A DNA stretch of 64,000 bases from Alistipes montrealensis (lineage in GTDB: Bacteria; Bacteroidota; Bacteroidia; Bacteroidales; Rikenellaceae), in NCBI RefSeq assembly GCF_018362775.1, contig NZ_JAGYXY010000003.1:282846-346845 (forward strand), read 5' to 3'. A model generated the notes under the pieces. That model saw only the letters and a list, made by a program, of their open reading frames with translations. It was not told the origin of the DNA and searched no databases. The first letter of the stretch is position 1. Each line of letters starts with the position of its first letter. This document shows, in pieces, positions 1 through 8,100 of the stretch. The translations under genes were made by a program, and so were the position numbers.

Positions 1-8
1 GCCGGGTC

Positions 9-2498
9 ATGCAGCTACGGATAATCATATTACTGGCCGGACTTTTCTGGGCCGTCGGCGCTTCGGCGCAAACGACGCGTGTGCGCGGACAGGTGACCGA
101 TGCCGCGGACGGAAAACCCCTGCAATTCGTCAGCGTCGTATTTCCGGGAACCACAATAGGAATCACGACCGACGAACAGGGCATCTACGCCCTCGAAACG
201 CGCGATACCGTGAGCCGCGTGCAGGCCTCGATGGTCGGCTACGCCACGCAGACCCTGCCGCTGACACCGGGAAGTTTCAACCACGTGGATTTCGCCCTCG
301 AAGCCGTGGAATTCGGCATCGGGCAGGTGGTCATCACCCCGGGAGCGAACCCCGCCTACCCCATTCTCGACGGCGTTATACGCAACAAACCCCGGAACGA
401 TCCCGATCAGTACGACACGTACAGCTGCCGCACCTACACCAAGATGGAACTGGACCTTGCGAACATCAAACCGCAGTTCCGGAGCAAACGGCTCCAGCGC
501 AACTTCGGGTTCGTCTTCGACTACGTGGACACCTCGGCGCTCACGGGACAGGCCTACCTCCCGGCGATGATCTCCGAAGCCACGGCCGACCTCTACCGCA
601 GCAGCCGTCCGGCATTCAAACGCGAGGTGATCCGCGCCAGCCGCATCTCGGGCGTCGAGGACAACTTCGCCATGGCGCAGTTCACGGGCGGCATGCACGG
701 CGACGTGAATTTCTACAACAATTTCATCGACATCTTCAACGTGCGCTTCGCCAGCCCGCTGGCCGACGGCGGACGGGCGTTCTACAACTATTTCCTGGTG
801 GACAGCGTGGTGACCGAAGGACGTAAGGTCTACAAAATCCGGTTCCATCCCAAACGCCTTACCACCCCGGTGCTCGACGGCGAAGTCAACATCGATTCGG
901 CGACCTATGCCCTCCAGTCGGCTTCGGCACGCATGCCCAAAGGCGTTAACGTCAACTGGGTCAAACACCTGATGCTCGACAACGAGAACCGCCCTACCGC
1001 AGAAGGCCGCTGGTTCCGTGTCCGCGACCGCGTGGCGGCGGAGTTCTCTATCGCGACGGCCGATTCGTCGAAACTCACCTCGTTTATCGGCACGCGCGAG
1101 GTAGCTTATTCCGACGTACGTATCGGCCAGCCGCTTCCCGACGAGATTCTGCGCATGGACAACAACGTCGTGGTACGGGACGAACAGCCCGAACACAACA
1201 AAGAGGAGTTCTGGGCACAGATACGTCCCTACGAACTGAGCGAAAAGGAGAAAGGAATCTACGCCATGGTCGACTCGGTACAGCACGTACCGCTCTACCG
1301 GAATATCTACACGTTCATCAACACGGTGATCGTCGGCTACTGGAATACGAAATACATCGGTATCGGCCCTTACTACAAACTGGCCAGTTTCAACAAGCTC
1401 GAAGGCTTCCGCATGCAACTGGGAGGCCGCACGACGACAAACGTGAGCCGCACGGTGCGCGTCGGGGGCTATGTGGCCTACGGCACGCGCGACGAGGACG
1501 TGAAGGGCGGAGGCAGCGTCGAACTGGCCTTCAACCGCCACCTGACCCGCAAGCTGACCTTCACGGCCAGGCACGACGTGATGCAGTTGGGCGCCGGGCA
1601 AAACGCCCTGACCGAGAGTAATATACTTTCGTCGATCCTCTCGCGCGGCGACCAGCGGCTTTCGATGGTCAACCGCGGAGAAGCGGTCTACGAACACGAA
1701 TGGTGTCACGGCGTAAGCACCTTTGCCGGAGCACGCATGCAGCGTATCTTCGCCAACCGCTACGTGCCGATGCTGCGGCCCGACGGCACACTCGTCAACT
1801 CGGTGTCCGACGCCGCGGTGCACGTCGGCATCCGCCTCTCGAAAAATGAAACCGTCTACCGCATGCCCTTCGACAAGCAGCACATGGGTTCCGTCTATCC
1901 GATCCTGACACTCGGATTCTCGGCCGGGATTCCCGACGTGCTGCGCGGCAGCTACGAATACTACCGCCTCGAAGGAGCCCTCCGCTACCGCCCCGAACTG
2001 CCGCCGATCGGCTATTCGGACATCACGGTGCAGGGCGGACGCATCTTCGGCAAAGTTCCCTACCAACTGCTCAAACTCCACGAAGGCAACGGAACCTATT
2101 TCTACGACCCTTATGCCTTCTCGTGCATGAATTTCTACGAGTTCGCCTCGGATACGTGGGTGTCGTGGTTCTGGGAGCACCATTTCAACGGCATCCTGCT
2201 GGGACGCCTGCCGCTGATCAAGAAGCTGAAATGGCGCGAAGTACTGGTATGCAAAGGGGTCTGGGGCACGCTATCGCGCGAAAACAACGGGTCGCTGGCC
2301 GGGACCGGGGCCGACCTGCTCTTCCCCGTGGGCATGACTTCGGTGTCGGACCCGTATGTCGAAGCGGGGTTCGGCGTGGAGAATATATTCAAACTCTTCC
2401 GCGTGGACTGCATCTGGCGAATCACCCACCGCGATCCGAAACCCGGGCAGGACATCCAGAACTTCGCCGTCAACCTGAGCCTGCGACTCAAATTCTGA
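9..2498 (+). CDS. DUF5686 / carboxypeptidase-regulatory-like outer-membrane protein
   Basis: An 829-residue exported protein. Residues 1-21 are a classical signal peptide ending ASAQ, which supports the ATG at position 9. Residues about 25-110 form a carboxypeptidase D regulatory-like beta-sandwich (VRGQVTDAADGKPLQFVSV), the plug-proximal domain common in Bacteroidetes surface proteins. The remainder resembles the DUF5686 family, with many alternating aromatic and polar beta strands and a C-terminus ending in LSLRLKF, typical of an outer-membrane barrel. The precise role of the family is not known, and a TonB-independent barrel in envelope homeostasis is only a guess. The next gene lies 62 bases downstream on the same strand with its own weak promoter-like box. 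The upstream neighbour is outside the window. Confidence 0.85.
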   Translation: MQLRIIILLAGLFWAVGASAQTTRVRGQVTDAADGKPLQFVSVVFPGTTIGITTDEQGIYALETRDTVSRVQASMVGYATQTLPLTPGSFNHVDFALEAVEFGIGQVVITPGANPAYPILDGVIRNKPRNDPDQYDTYSCRTYTKMELDLANIKPQFRSKRLQRNFGFVFDYVDTSALTGQAYLPAMISEATADLYRSSRPAFKREVIRASRISGVEDNFAMAQFTGGMHGDVNFYNNFIDIFNVRFASPLADGGRAFYNYFLVDSVVTEGRKVYKIRFHPKRLTTPVLDGEVNIDSATYALQSASARMPKGVNVNWVKHLMLDNENRPTAEGRWFRVRDRVAAEFSIATADSSKLTSFIGTREVAYSDVRIGQPLPDEILRMDNNVVVRDEQPEHNKEEFWAQIRPYELSEKEKGIYAMVDSVQHVPLYRNIYTFINTVIVGYWNTKYIGIGPYYKLASFNKLEGFRMQLGGRTTTNVSRTVRVGGYVAYGTRDEDVKGGGSVELAFNRHLTRKLTFTARHDVMQLGAGQNALTESNILSSILSRGDQRLSMVNRGEAVYEHEWCHGVSTFAGARMQRIFANRYVPMLRPDGTLVNSVSDAAVHVGIRLSKNETVYRMPFDKQHMGSVYPILTLGFSAGIPDVLRGSYEYYRLEGALRYRPELPPIGYSDITVQGGRIFGKVPYQLLKLHEGNGTYFYDPYAFSCMNFYEFASDTWVSWFWEHHFNGILLGRLPLIKKLKWREVLVCKGVWGTLSRENNGSLAGTGADLLFPVGMTSVSDPYVEAGFGVENIFKLFRVDCIWRITHRDPKPGQDIQNFAVNLSLRLKF

Positions 2499-2530
2499 CA
2501 GGCCGCAGCCGGCGTGTCGGGGATTTTGCC

Positions 2531-2538
2531 TATCTTTA
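2531..2538 (+). promoter_or_regulatory. Weak Bacteroidetes -7 box upstream of the HAD gene
   Basis: TATCTTTA, one base off the TAnnTTTG consensus, lies 22 bases before the ATG of the HAD phosphatase gene. I see no -33 TTTG at the usual 19-20 base spacing, so the gene may instead be read from upstream. Confidence 0.3.
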
Positions 2539-2560
2539 CGGCTCAAAACTCTGAACCACG

Positions 2561-3220
2561 ATGAAGAAAGCAGCTATATTCGATATGGACGGCACACTGG
2601 TCGACAACTCCCCGGTACACGTCCGGGCGTTCGAAATCTTTTGCGCCCGCTACGGGGTAACCGGCTGGAAAGAGAAACTCGACAACGGCTTCGGCATGGG
2701 CAACGACGACATCATGCGCCTGGTAATGCCCGAGGAGGTGATCCGCGAAAAAGGACTCGCGGCACTGGCCGACGAGAAGGAGGCCATCTACCGCGAAATA
2801 TACGCCCCGGATATCCGCCCCGTCGACGGGTTGGTCGAATTGCTCGAAAAACTCCACGCCGCGGGGATTCCGTGCGCCGTGGGTTCGTCGGGCTGCAAAG
2901 CCAACGTCGATTTCGTGCTCGATAAGTGCGGCCTGAATCCCTGGTTCGGGGTGAAGATTTCGGGCGACATGGTAGCGCACTGCAAGCCCGATCCGGAGAT
3001 TTACCTGACGGCAGCCGCAGCGCTGGGCGTATCGCCCGCCGACTGTGTGATCTTCGAAGACGCCAGGGCCGGATTCGAGGCGGCCCGGCGCGCAGGCGCA
3101 GGCCGGACCGTAGCCCTTACGACAACCCTTCCGCGCAAGGTACTGGAGGGCGAATCGCTGGCCGACATCGTCGTCGACACCTTTGCCGACATCACCGACA
3201 TCGACGCGCTGCTAGCCTGA
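2561..3220 (+). CDS. HAD-superfamily hydrolase, beta-phosphoglucomutase-like
   Basis: A 219-residue cytosolic HAD hydrolase of subfamily I. Motif I is FDMDGTLVDNS near residue 7, with nucleophile and acid/base aspartates both present. Motif II is the serine in VGSSG (about 107). Motif III is the lysine in CKPDPEIY, and motif IV is IFEDARAGFEAARRAG. The helical cap between motifs I and II (about residues 15-85) matches phosphoglucomutase/phosphatase members such as YcjU, GPH or YqaB. Substrate cannot be fixed from sequence; a small sugar phosphate is likely. Length is normal for the family. The gene sits between an outer-membrane protein and a small membrane protein, neither of which informs its substrate. 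Confidence 0.88.
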   Translation: MKKAAIFDMDGTLVDNSPVHVRAFEIFCARYGVTGWKEKLDNGFGMGNDDIMRLVMPEEVIREKGLAALADEKEAIYREIYAPDIRPVDGLVELLEKLHAAGIPCAVGSSGCKANVDFVLDKCGLNPWFGVKISGDMVAHCKPDPEIYLTAAAALGVSPADCVIFEDARAGFEAARRAGAGRTVALTTTLPRKVLEGESLADIVVDTFADITDIDALLA

Positions 3221-3297
3221 AAGGGCGCCCATCCGGAGCCTGAAAACGGGTCGCAATAATTTTCGCGGCAGAAAGAACGCCGTATGCAAAATTTTGC

Positions 3298-3305
3298 TAC
3301 TTTTG
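3298..3305 (+). promoter_or_regulatory. Bacteroidetes -7 promoter box
   Basis: TACTTTTG matches TAnnTTTG and lies 20 bases before the ATG at 3326. It falls inside a possible longer reading frame starting at 3284, which is why the later start is preferred for the DMT protein. Confidence 0.5.
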
Positions 3306-3325
3306 CGCGGTCAAAAACGCGTGTC

Positions 3326-3691
3326 ATGTTCAAGGGAATTACCACCATTCTGCTGCTCGTCGTCTCCAACGCCTTCATGACGCTGGCATGGTACGGCCAT
3401 ATCGCCTTCAAATCCAGGCTCGAACGGTTCGGAATCCTCGCCATCGTCCTGCTGAGCTGGGGCATCGCGCTGTTTGAATACTGCTTCCAGGTCCCGGCCA
3501 ACCGCATCGGAAGCGCCGAATTCGGCGGTCCGTTCTCGCTGTGGGAGCTTAAAGTAATACAGGAGGTGGTATCGCTTACGGTATTCGCTCTCTTCGCGTT
3601 ACTCTTTATGAAGTCCGATACCTTCCGGTGGAACCATGTCGCAGGGTTCGTCTGCCTGATCCTGGCCGTCTATTTCATTTTCCGCAAATAG
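3326..3691 (+). CDS. DMT-type small membrane protein (DUF486 family)
   Basis: Predicted 121-residue integral membrane protein with four hydrophobic segments, the size and layout of the DUF486 / small drug-metabolite-transporter family. The conserved stretch around [19 protein letters not shown] and the C-terminal [10 protein letters not shown] are characteristic. Transport substrate is unknown. An in-frame ATG at 3284 would add 14 polar residues, but a -7 promoter box lies between the two, so the ATG at 3326 directly before [10 protein letters not shown] is chosen. The last 93 bases are shared, antisense, with the end of the CatB-like gene on the other strand. Confidence 0.82.
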   Translation: MFKGITTILLLVVSNAFMTLAWYGHIAFKSRLERFGILAIVLLSWGIALFEYCFQVPANRIGSAEFGGPFSLWELKVIQEVVSLTVFALFALLFMKSDTFRWNHVAGFVCLILAVYFIFRK

Positions 3692-4318
3692 CGACAGTTC
3701 GCCGACGGCCCCGCTGCGGATAAACGGCAGGGCCTTACGGATTTTTCCGGCCGGCCACTCCCACCACCGGATTTCGAGCAGGCGCCGGATCGTGTCGTCG
3801 TCGAACCGGTATTTGATCATCTTGGCGGGCACACCGCCCACAATGGCATAGGGAGGTACGTCGCGTGTCACGACAGCCCGCGAAGCGACGATCGCCCCGT
3901 CGCCGATCGTAACCCCCGCCATCACGACGGCCTCGTAACCGATCCACACGTCGTTACCGACGACGATGTCGCCCCGGTTATCCCACGCCGAAGCCACTTC
4001 CGACTTGTCGACCCCCCCCCACTCCTCGCCCCAGAAAATCGGGAACGGATAGGTCGACAACGACCCCAGCGTATGGTTGGCGCTGTTGAACAGGAACCGC
4101 ACGCCGCAGGCCAGCGAGCAAAAGCGGCCGATAGCCAGCCTGTCGCCGTTGACGGGATAATGGTAAAGGACGTTGTTGCGCTCGAACTTCTTGGGGTCGT
4201 TCACAAAATCGTTGTAAATCGTATATTCCCCGACCTCGATATTCGGATTGCGGACCACCTCTTTCAGATAGACGGTTTGCAGGTCCCCTTCACGGGGATA
4301 AATTCTGTTTTTTACCAT
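3599..4318 (-). CDS. CatB/Vat-like hexapeptide-repeat O-acetyltransferase
   Basis: A 239-residue left-handed beta-helix acetyltransferase of the xenobiotic (CatB/Vat) type. The N-terminal [13 protein letters not shown] and [17 protein letters not shown] precede [15 protein letters not shown], which carries the catalytic histidine. Hexapeptide turns follow: [19 protein letters not shown] and [20 protein letters not shown]. The [14 protein letters not shown] region is the usual C-terminal cap. The family acetylates hydroxyls of chloramphenicol or streptogramins, but many members act on other acceptors and resistance is not implied. A TTG three codons upstream is ignored in favour of the ATG at 4318. 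About 30 C-terminal residues extend past the normal end and are encoded antisense to the DMT gene. Confidence 0.88.
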   Translation of the reverse strand: MVKNRIYPREGDLQTVYLKEVVRNPNIEVGEYTIYNDFVNDPKKFERNNVLYHYPVNGDRLAIGRFCSLACGVRFLFNSANHTLGSLSTYPFPIFWGEEWGGVDKSEVASAWDNRGDIVVGNDVWIGYEAVVMAGVTIGDGAIVASRAVVTRDVPPYAIVGGVPAKMIKYRFDDDTIRRLLEIRWWEWPAGKIRKALPFIRSGAVGELSLFAENEIDGQDQADEPCDMVPPEGIGLHKE

Positions 4319-4347
4319 TGTTCCCAATAAATTTAGCGCAACGATAA

Positions 4348-4355
4348 CAAAGGTA
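4348..4355 (-). promoter_or_regulatory. -7 promoter box for the CatB-like gene
   Basis: On the minus strand this reads TACCTTTG, a full match to TAnnTTTG, 30 bases before the ATG. No convincing -33 element at the standard spacing. Confidence 0.5.
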
Positions 4356-4380
4356 GCAAAAGCGCATTTAAAAACACCTG

Positions 4381-4440
4381 CCGATCCCGGAGATTTTTTC
4401 GGTCAGATGCAGCCGGTTGTAAGTAAGATCGAAAATACTA
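4381..4440 (-). pseudogene. Relic of an Rhs core (YD-repeat fragment)
   Basis: Read on the minus strand, this 60-base stretch encodes [18 protein letters not shown], closely matching DLTYNLLNLTEKVSGSDG of the intact Rhs gene (about positions 6175-6232). The DNA also aligns over nearly the whole length. It is flanked by an in-frame stop on the upstream side and by the acetyltransferase promoter region downstream, so it cannot be expressed as a protein. It lies just past the toxin/immunity candidate and its terminator, as expected if an older Rhs copy or displaced tip was lost here. Confidence 0.75.
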
Positions 4441-4443
4441 TAC

Positions 4444-4487
4444 AAAAAGAAATCCCATCATGTGAAAGATTGATGGGATTTCTTTTT
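4444..4487 (-). terminator. Terminator at the end of the Rhs operon
   Basis: A perfect 17-base inverted repeat (4444-4460 with 4471-4487, loop of 10) with A-rich and T-rich outer ends, so it can act in either direction. On the minus strand it closes the Rhs-lipoprotein transcript before the acetyltransferase. Confidence 0.85.
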
Positions 4488-4575
4488 GATCTTAGTCTTT
4501 TGAATGCCTGTCAAAATATTTTTGACCAAGCATTTTCTACATTTTTTCGAATATAGAAGGGGCAAAGCAAGCGTA

Positions 4576-5094
4576 TTAGTCAAATATAGATCGGGGAAGA
4601 GAATTATACGTTTCATTGTAATAATAGTCCTCCGCGTCATTATCCCACAACGAGTCATGTTCCCGAATAATATCGATAAAATAATATATCAGCATACTAT
4701 CTGTAAAAGTCATATCATTATATTGAATGGGAGACCGTGGAAAAGCATCAGTTGCAAGAGTATCGATCCGGTCTTTAAAATGTAACAAGACGGCTATCGA
4801 TGTGTCGACATAATCATTTACTTTAAGACGAGAAAATTCGGAACTATTTATGATTTCAGAAATATGCCGCAATGAATCCTTATCTGTCAACACTAATTTA
4901 CGCAGATTGAGACTATCTTGAAGAAAATCGCCGACTGAAACATCAATAACTTTCATTAGCCCCCACGGAACCGTATTAGAATTGTAATAAATAATTACTT
5001 TCTCGAAATTTTTATCACCGACATTCTTCTCGCGGCAACTTACAGCAAGCAAAAAACAGATCACCGGGATTATATAAGCTATTAGTTTCATCAT
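4576..5094 (-). CDS. Small lipoprotein, candidate immunity protein for the Rhs tip
   Basis: A 172-residue predicted lipoprotein. The N-terminus MMKLIAYIIPVICFLLAVSC is a type II signal with lipobox LAVSC, placing it in the periplasm or at a membrane face. The rest is polar, with no recognised domain. It starts 6 bases after the stop of the Rhs gene with the HEADH tip and shares that tip's AT-rich composition, in contrast to the GC-rich Rhs core. By the general rule for polymorphic toxins, the small gene directly after the variable tip is the immunity gene, but this is inference from position. An alternative is a small accessory lipoprotein with no protective role. Confidence 0.6.
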   Translation of the reverse strand: MMKLIAYIIPVICFLLAVSCREKNVGDKNFEKVIIYYNSNTVPWGLMKVIDVSVGDFLQDSLNLRKLVLTDKDSLRHISEIINSSEFSRLKVNDYVDTSIAVLLHFKDRIDTLATDAFPRSPIQYNDMTFTDSMLIYYFIDIIREHDSLWDNDAEDYYYNETYNSLPRSIFD

Positions 5095-5100
5095 GCGAAC

Positions 5101-8100
5101 TTAGTTAATTATGTATTGATTATTTGATTCATATATTTTTTTTGAGATTTCGCCCGGTTTCATATTAGAAACATTCAAATTAGCTTGTGTTCCCTTATGA
5201 TTTTTTCGCGTTGTTTGTTTTGCATTTATATCGCCATGTTTACGGGCTGCACTTTGTTCTGCCCCTTGAATAACACGTCTTTCTTCTTTAGTTGAATATT
5301 GGTTGTCGGAATTAGGTTTTATCGAATCATTATATTCTTTTTTAGCAGAATCATCATTCTCCCGCACAACCTTATCATATCTCTGAGCATGATCAGCTTC
5401 ATGTGCCAATGCTGTAGCAGGAGACATTAGAATACCTTCGTCTGTTAATACCAAATGATTAGGATCCCAATTTATAGTTTTAGTCTTAGTATTAAAATTT
5501 GTTTTATATACAGATTTAGCTTCGTTTATGTAATATACATTCTCCGAAGCTTCTAATTTTGCCATATTCCCCGAAGTTCCTTTACTATTCATGTATCTGA
5601 TTGTAGCAGTAAATTTATCTTTAAATTCTTGAGATACCCCATCTGCAAAATAAACTTTTCTACCATCCGGATCAATAAGACGAATTGAATTATTCAAACA
5701 AAAAACATACGGACCAACCGGATAATATTTTTCCGCCAACGGATCTACGCTTCCCCAACCGAGCCGGTATTTCGGATCGTACATCCGTGCGCCGTAATCG
5801 GTATAGGGAACATTTACAAATGCCTGCTCTTCTTTGCCGTTGTAGCGGTAACGGTTGTCGGAGATCGGAGATGCGGAATTGTCCCAGCGAAGACCGAAGG
5901 CGTAGTAGTCGTTGCGCTCGAGGATTTCGCCGTCGGCATCAAACACGACACGAACGCTGCCCAGATGGTCGGTCAGATGGTAAACAGGCGACAGCCCCGA
6001 AGCCGTCGCGACAAACCGGCCCCCGCCGAAAGATCCGCTTTCAAGCGAAAGTTTACCGCCCTGCTTCCTATATACCAAAGAACCCAGATAAAACAACCCA
6101 TTGCCGGAGGCATCCGTCGCCGAGAGTTTTGTGCCATCCGAAAGATACGAATAGTTTGCTTCAATTCCATCCGATCCGCTAACTTTTTCGGTCAGATTCA
6201 GCAGGTTGTACGTAAGATCGAGGTTATTCGCTCCGTCGTACGTCATATTTCCGTTGGCGTCGTAAGTGTAGTCGAAGGGAGAGATCGTGCCGGACAACGC
6301 AGTCAACTGATTGCCCGAGTAACTATAGACAAGGCTGTCGGCAATCACACCGCCGGAGGTCCGCTTTAGCGTCAGTATATTGCCGTTACGATCGTAGGAC
6401 AGACCTTTTTCAACAAACCGGTCGTCCGGAACGCCCGCAATATACTGCCGGGTATCCGTCAGTCGCGACAGAGCGTCGTAAGCGAAGCAATAGGTGTTTG
6501 GCTGGGAGTCGGCAATGTCGGGTCCCCGGTGCTGCCAATCCCACTCGGTGATATTACCCGTATAGCTCGGCTTCGTATCCGAATGCTGCGGATCATAGTA
6601 ACGGAGCCGCATTCCGAACCTGTCGCCGCGCTGCTCCGAGAGCCAACCCTGAAGCGTGTACCCGAACTCTTCGGTCAGACCCGCGCCGGTGCTTTCCCGA
6701 TACACGTCCACTTCCGAGAGCCCGACGCCTGCGCCCGGGAACGGAATCGTAACGACTTCGAGCCTGGGCGATTTGTCCCATGTAAAGTCGCAGTACATCG
6801 CAATGGCCCAGGAGACGATCTCCGAATTGAGTTTCTCCATCTGCGGAAGATAGTAATATTCGATCCGGCTATTGGAGGCGTCCGTACAGATAAAGTATTC
6901 GGGATTGATTACGTCGCTGTCGTCTTCGATTACAAAATCGTAAATATCGTAATCGGAAAAATGGGAGGAAGAGCCGTAAACCATAATGTCCGAAACCGAC
7001 CAGTTCGTTTTCAGGGGTTTGGACGTATCGACCTTCAGCCAACGGGTACTGTCTACCCGGACTTTGGCGCTGACGCTCGTTTCGCCACACGTCTTGGTAA
7101 CGAGACGCCCCTGATCATCATAACCGTAACGCACAACAGCCGGAGCGCTGCCATCGAGAATCGAAACCTCGGACAACAACCGTCCCCGAAGATCATAGCC
7201 GAACCGGGTGGTCTTCGTATCCGGCGGCGTATCACCGGCTTCCGTTTGATGCGATTCGCACTGCGCAAGGATATTTCCCACGAAATCGTACTTGACGCTC
7301 GTCCGGCTGATGCCGCCCAGGTGGTTTCGTTCGACCGTCTGAACAATCCGGCCTTTGCTGTCGTAATAATAAGCCCGCTCGACATACGCCTGCGAAATCC
7401 CATCGTTTGCAGGGTTCAGCATTAATTGTCTGTCATAGACCTTCAGGCCTGTCGTACGGTTGTCGACATCTGAATCGATAACTACGTCATCCACAGGAGA
7501 AAACGCCAGATAAGAGGGAATTTCGAACGCCGAAATACCGGACTGGAACGGACGGACGGATGCCCCGCTCCAAACGGGCAGATACTCATAGCCCCCGTAT
7601 CTGTCGTCGGACAGAATGTCGATCAATACGAATTCGTTTGTCGGAAACGGTTTGTAGGGATTATCCGATCCACCCAAAACCGGATAGGAATTATCGAAGT
7701 CCGCGGCATCGTAACGGGCTTGCAGGACCGCCCTCGACAATGAACCGCCATTCCGGACCAGACTTCGGGAAACGACGCGGCCCAGTTTGTCATAAACACA
7801 ATAAGTCCACTCGTTCCGGAGCCGCTGCTCCCCGTCTTGAGTCAATACAAGACGGTCGGCGTTATCGTAAACCTGATAAATCCATCCGGCTCCCGGAAGT
7901 TTGCGTTCCACGACACGATTATAGGGGTCATACCTGTACGCATAACCGTATTGCGCGAACTTCGGATCGTCGACACTCATATCAATCCGACTCCTGAGCA
8001 AAGAATCCAGCGCCGGAGGAAAGACCATGGCGAGATTGCCCAATTCGTCATACACATAATAGGTATCGAAATACGCGCCGCCATCCCCGATCCTTCTCGA

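Noticed and set aside
30..2183. 717-codon open frame antisense to the DUF5686 gene
   Set aside because: Composition is typical of a shadow frame (Arg/His/Val-rich, no domain), and the opposite strand encodes a signal-peptide-bearing barrel protein.
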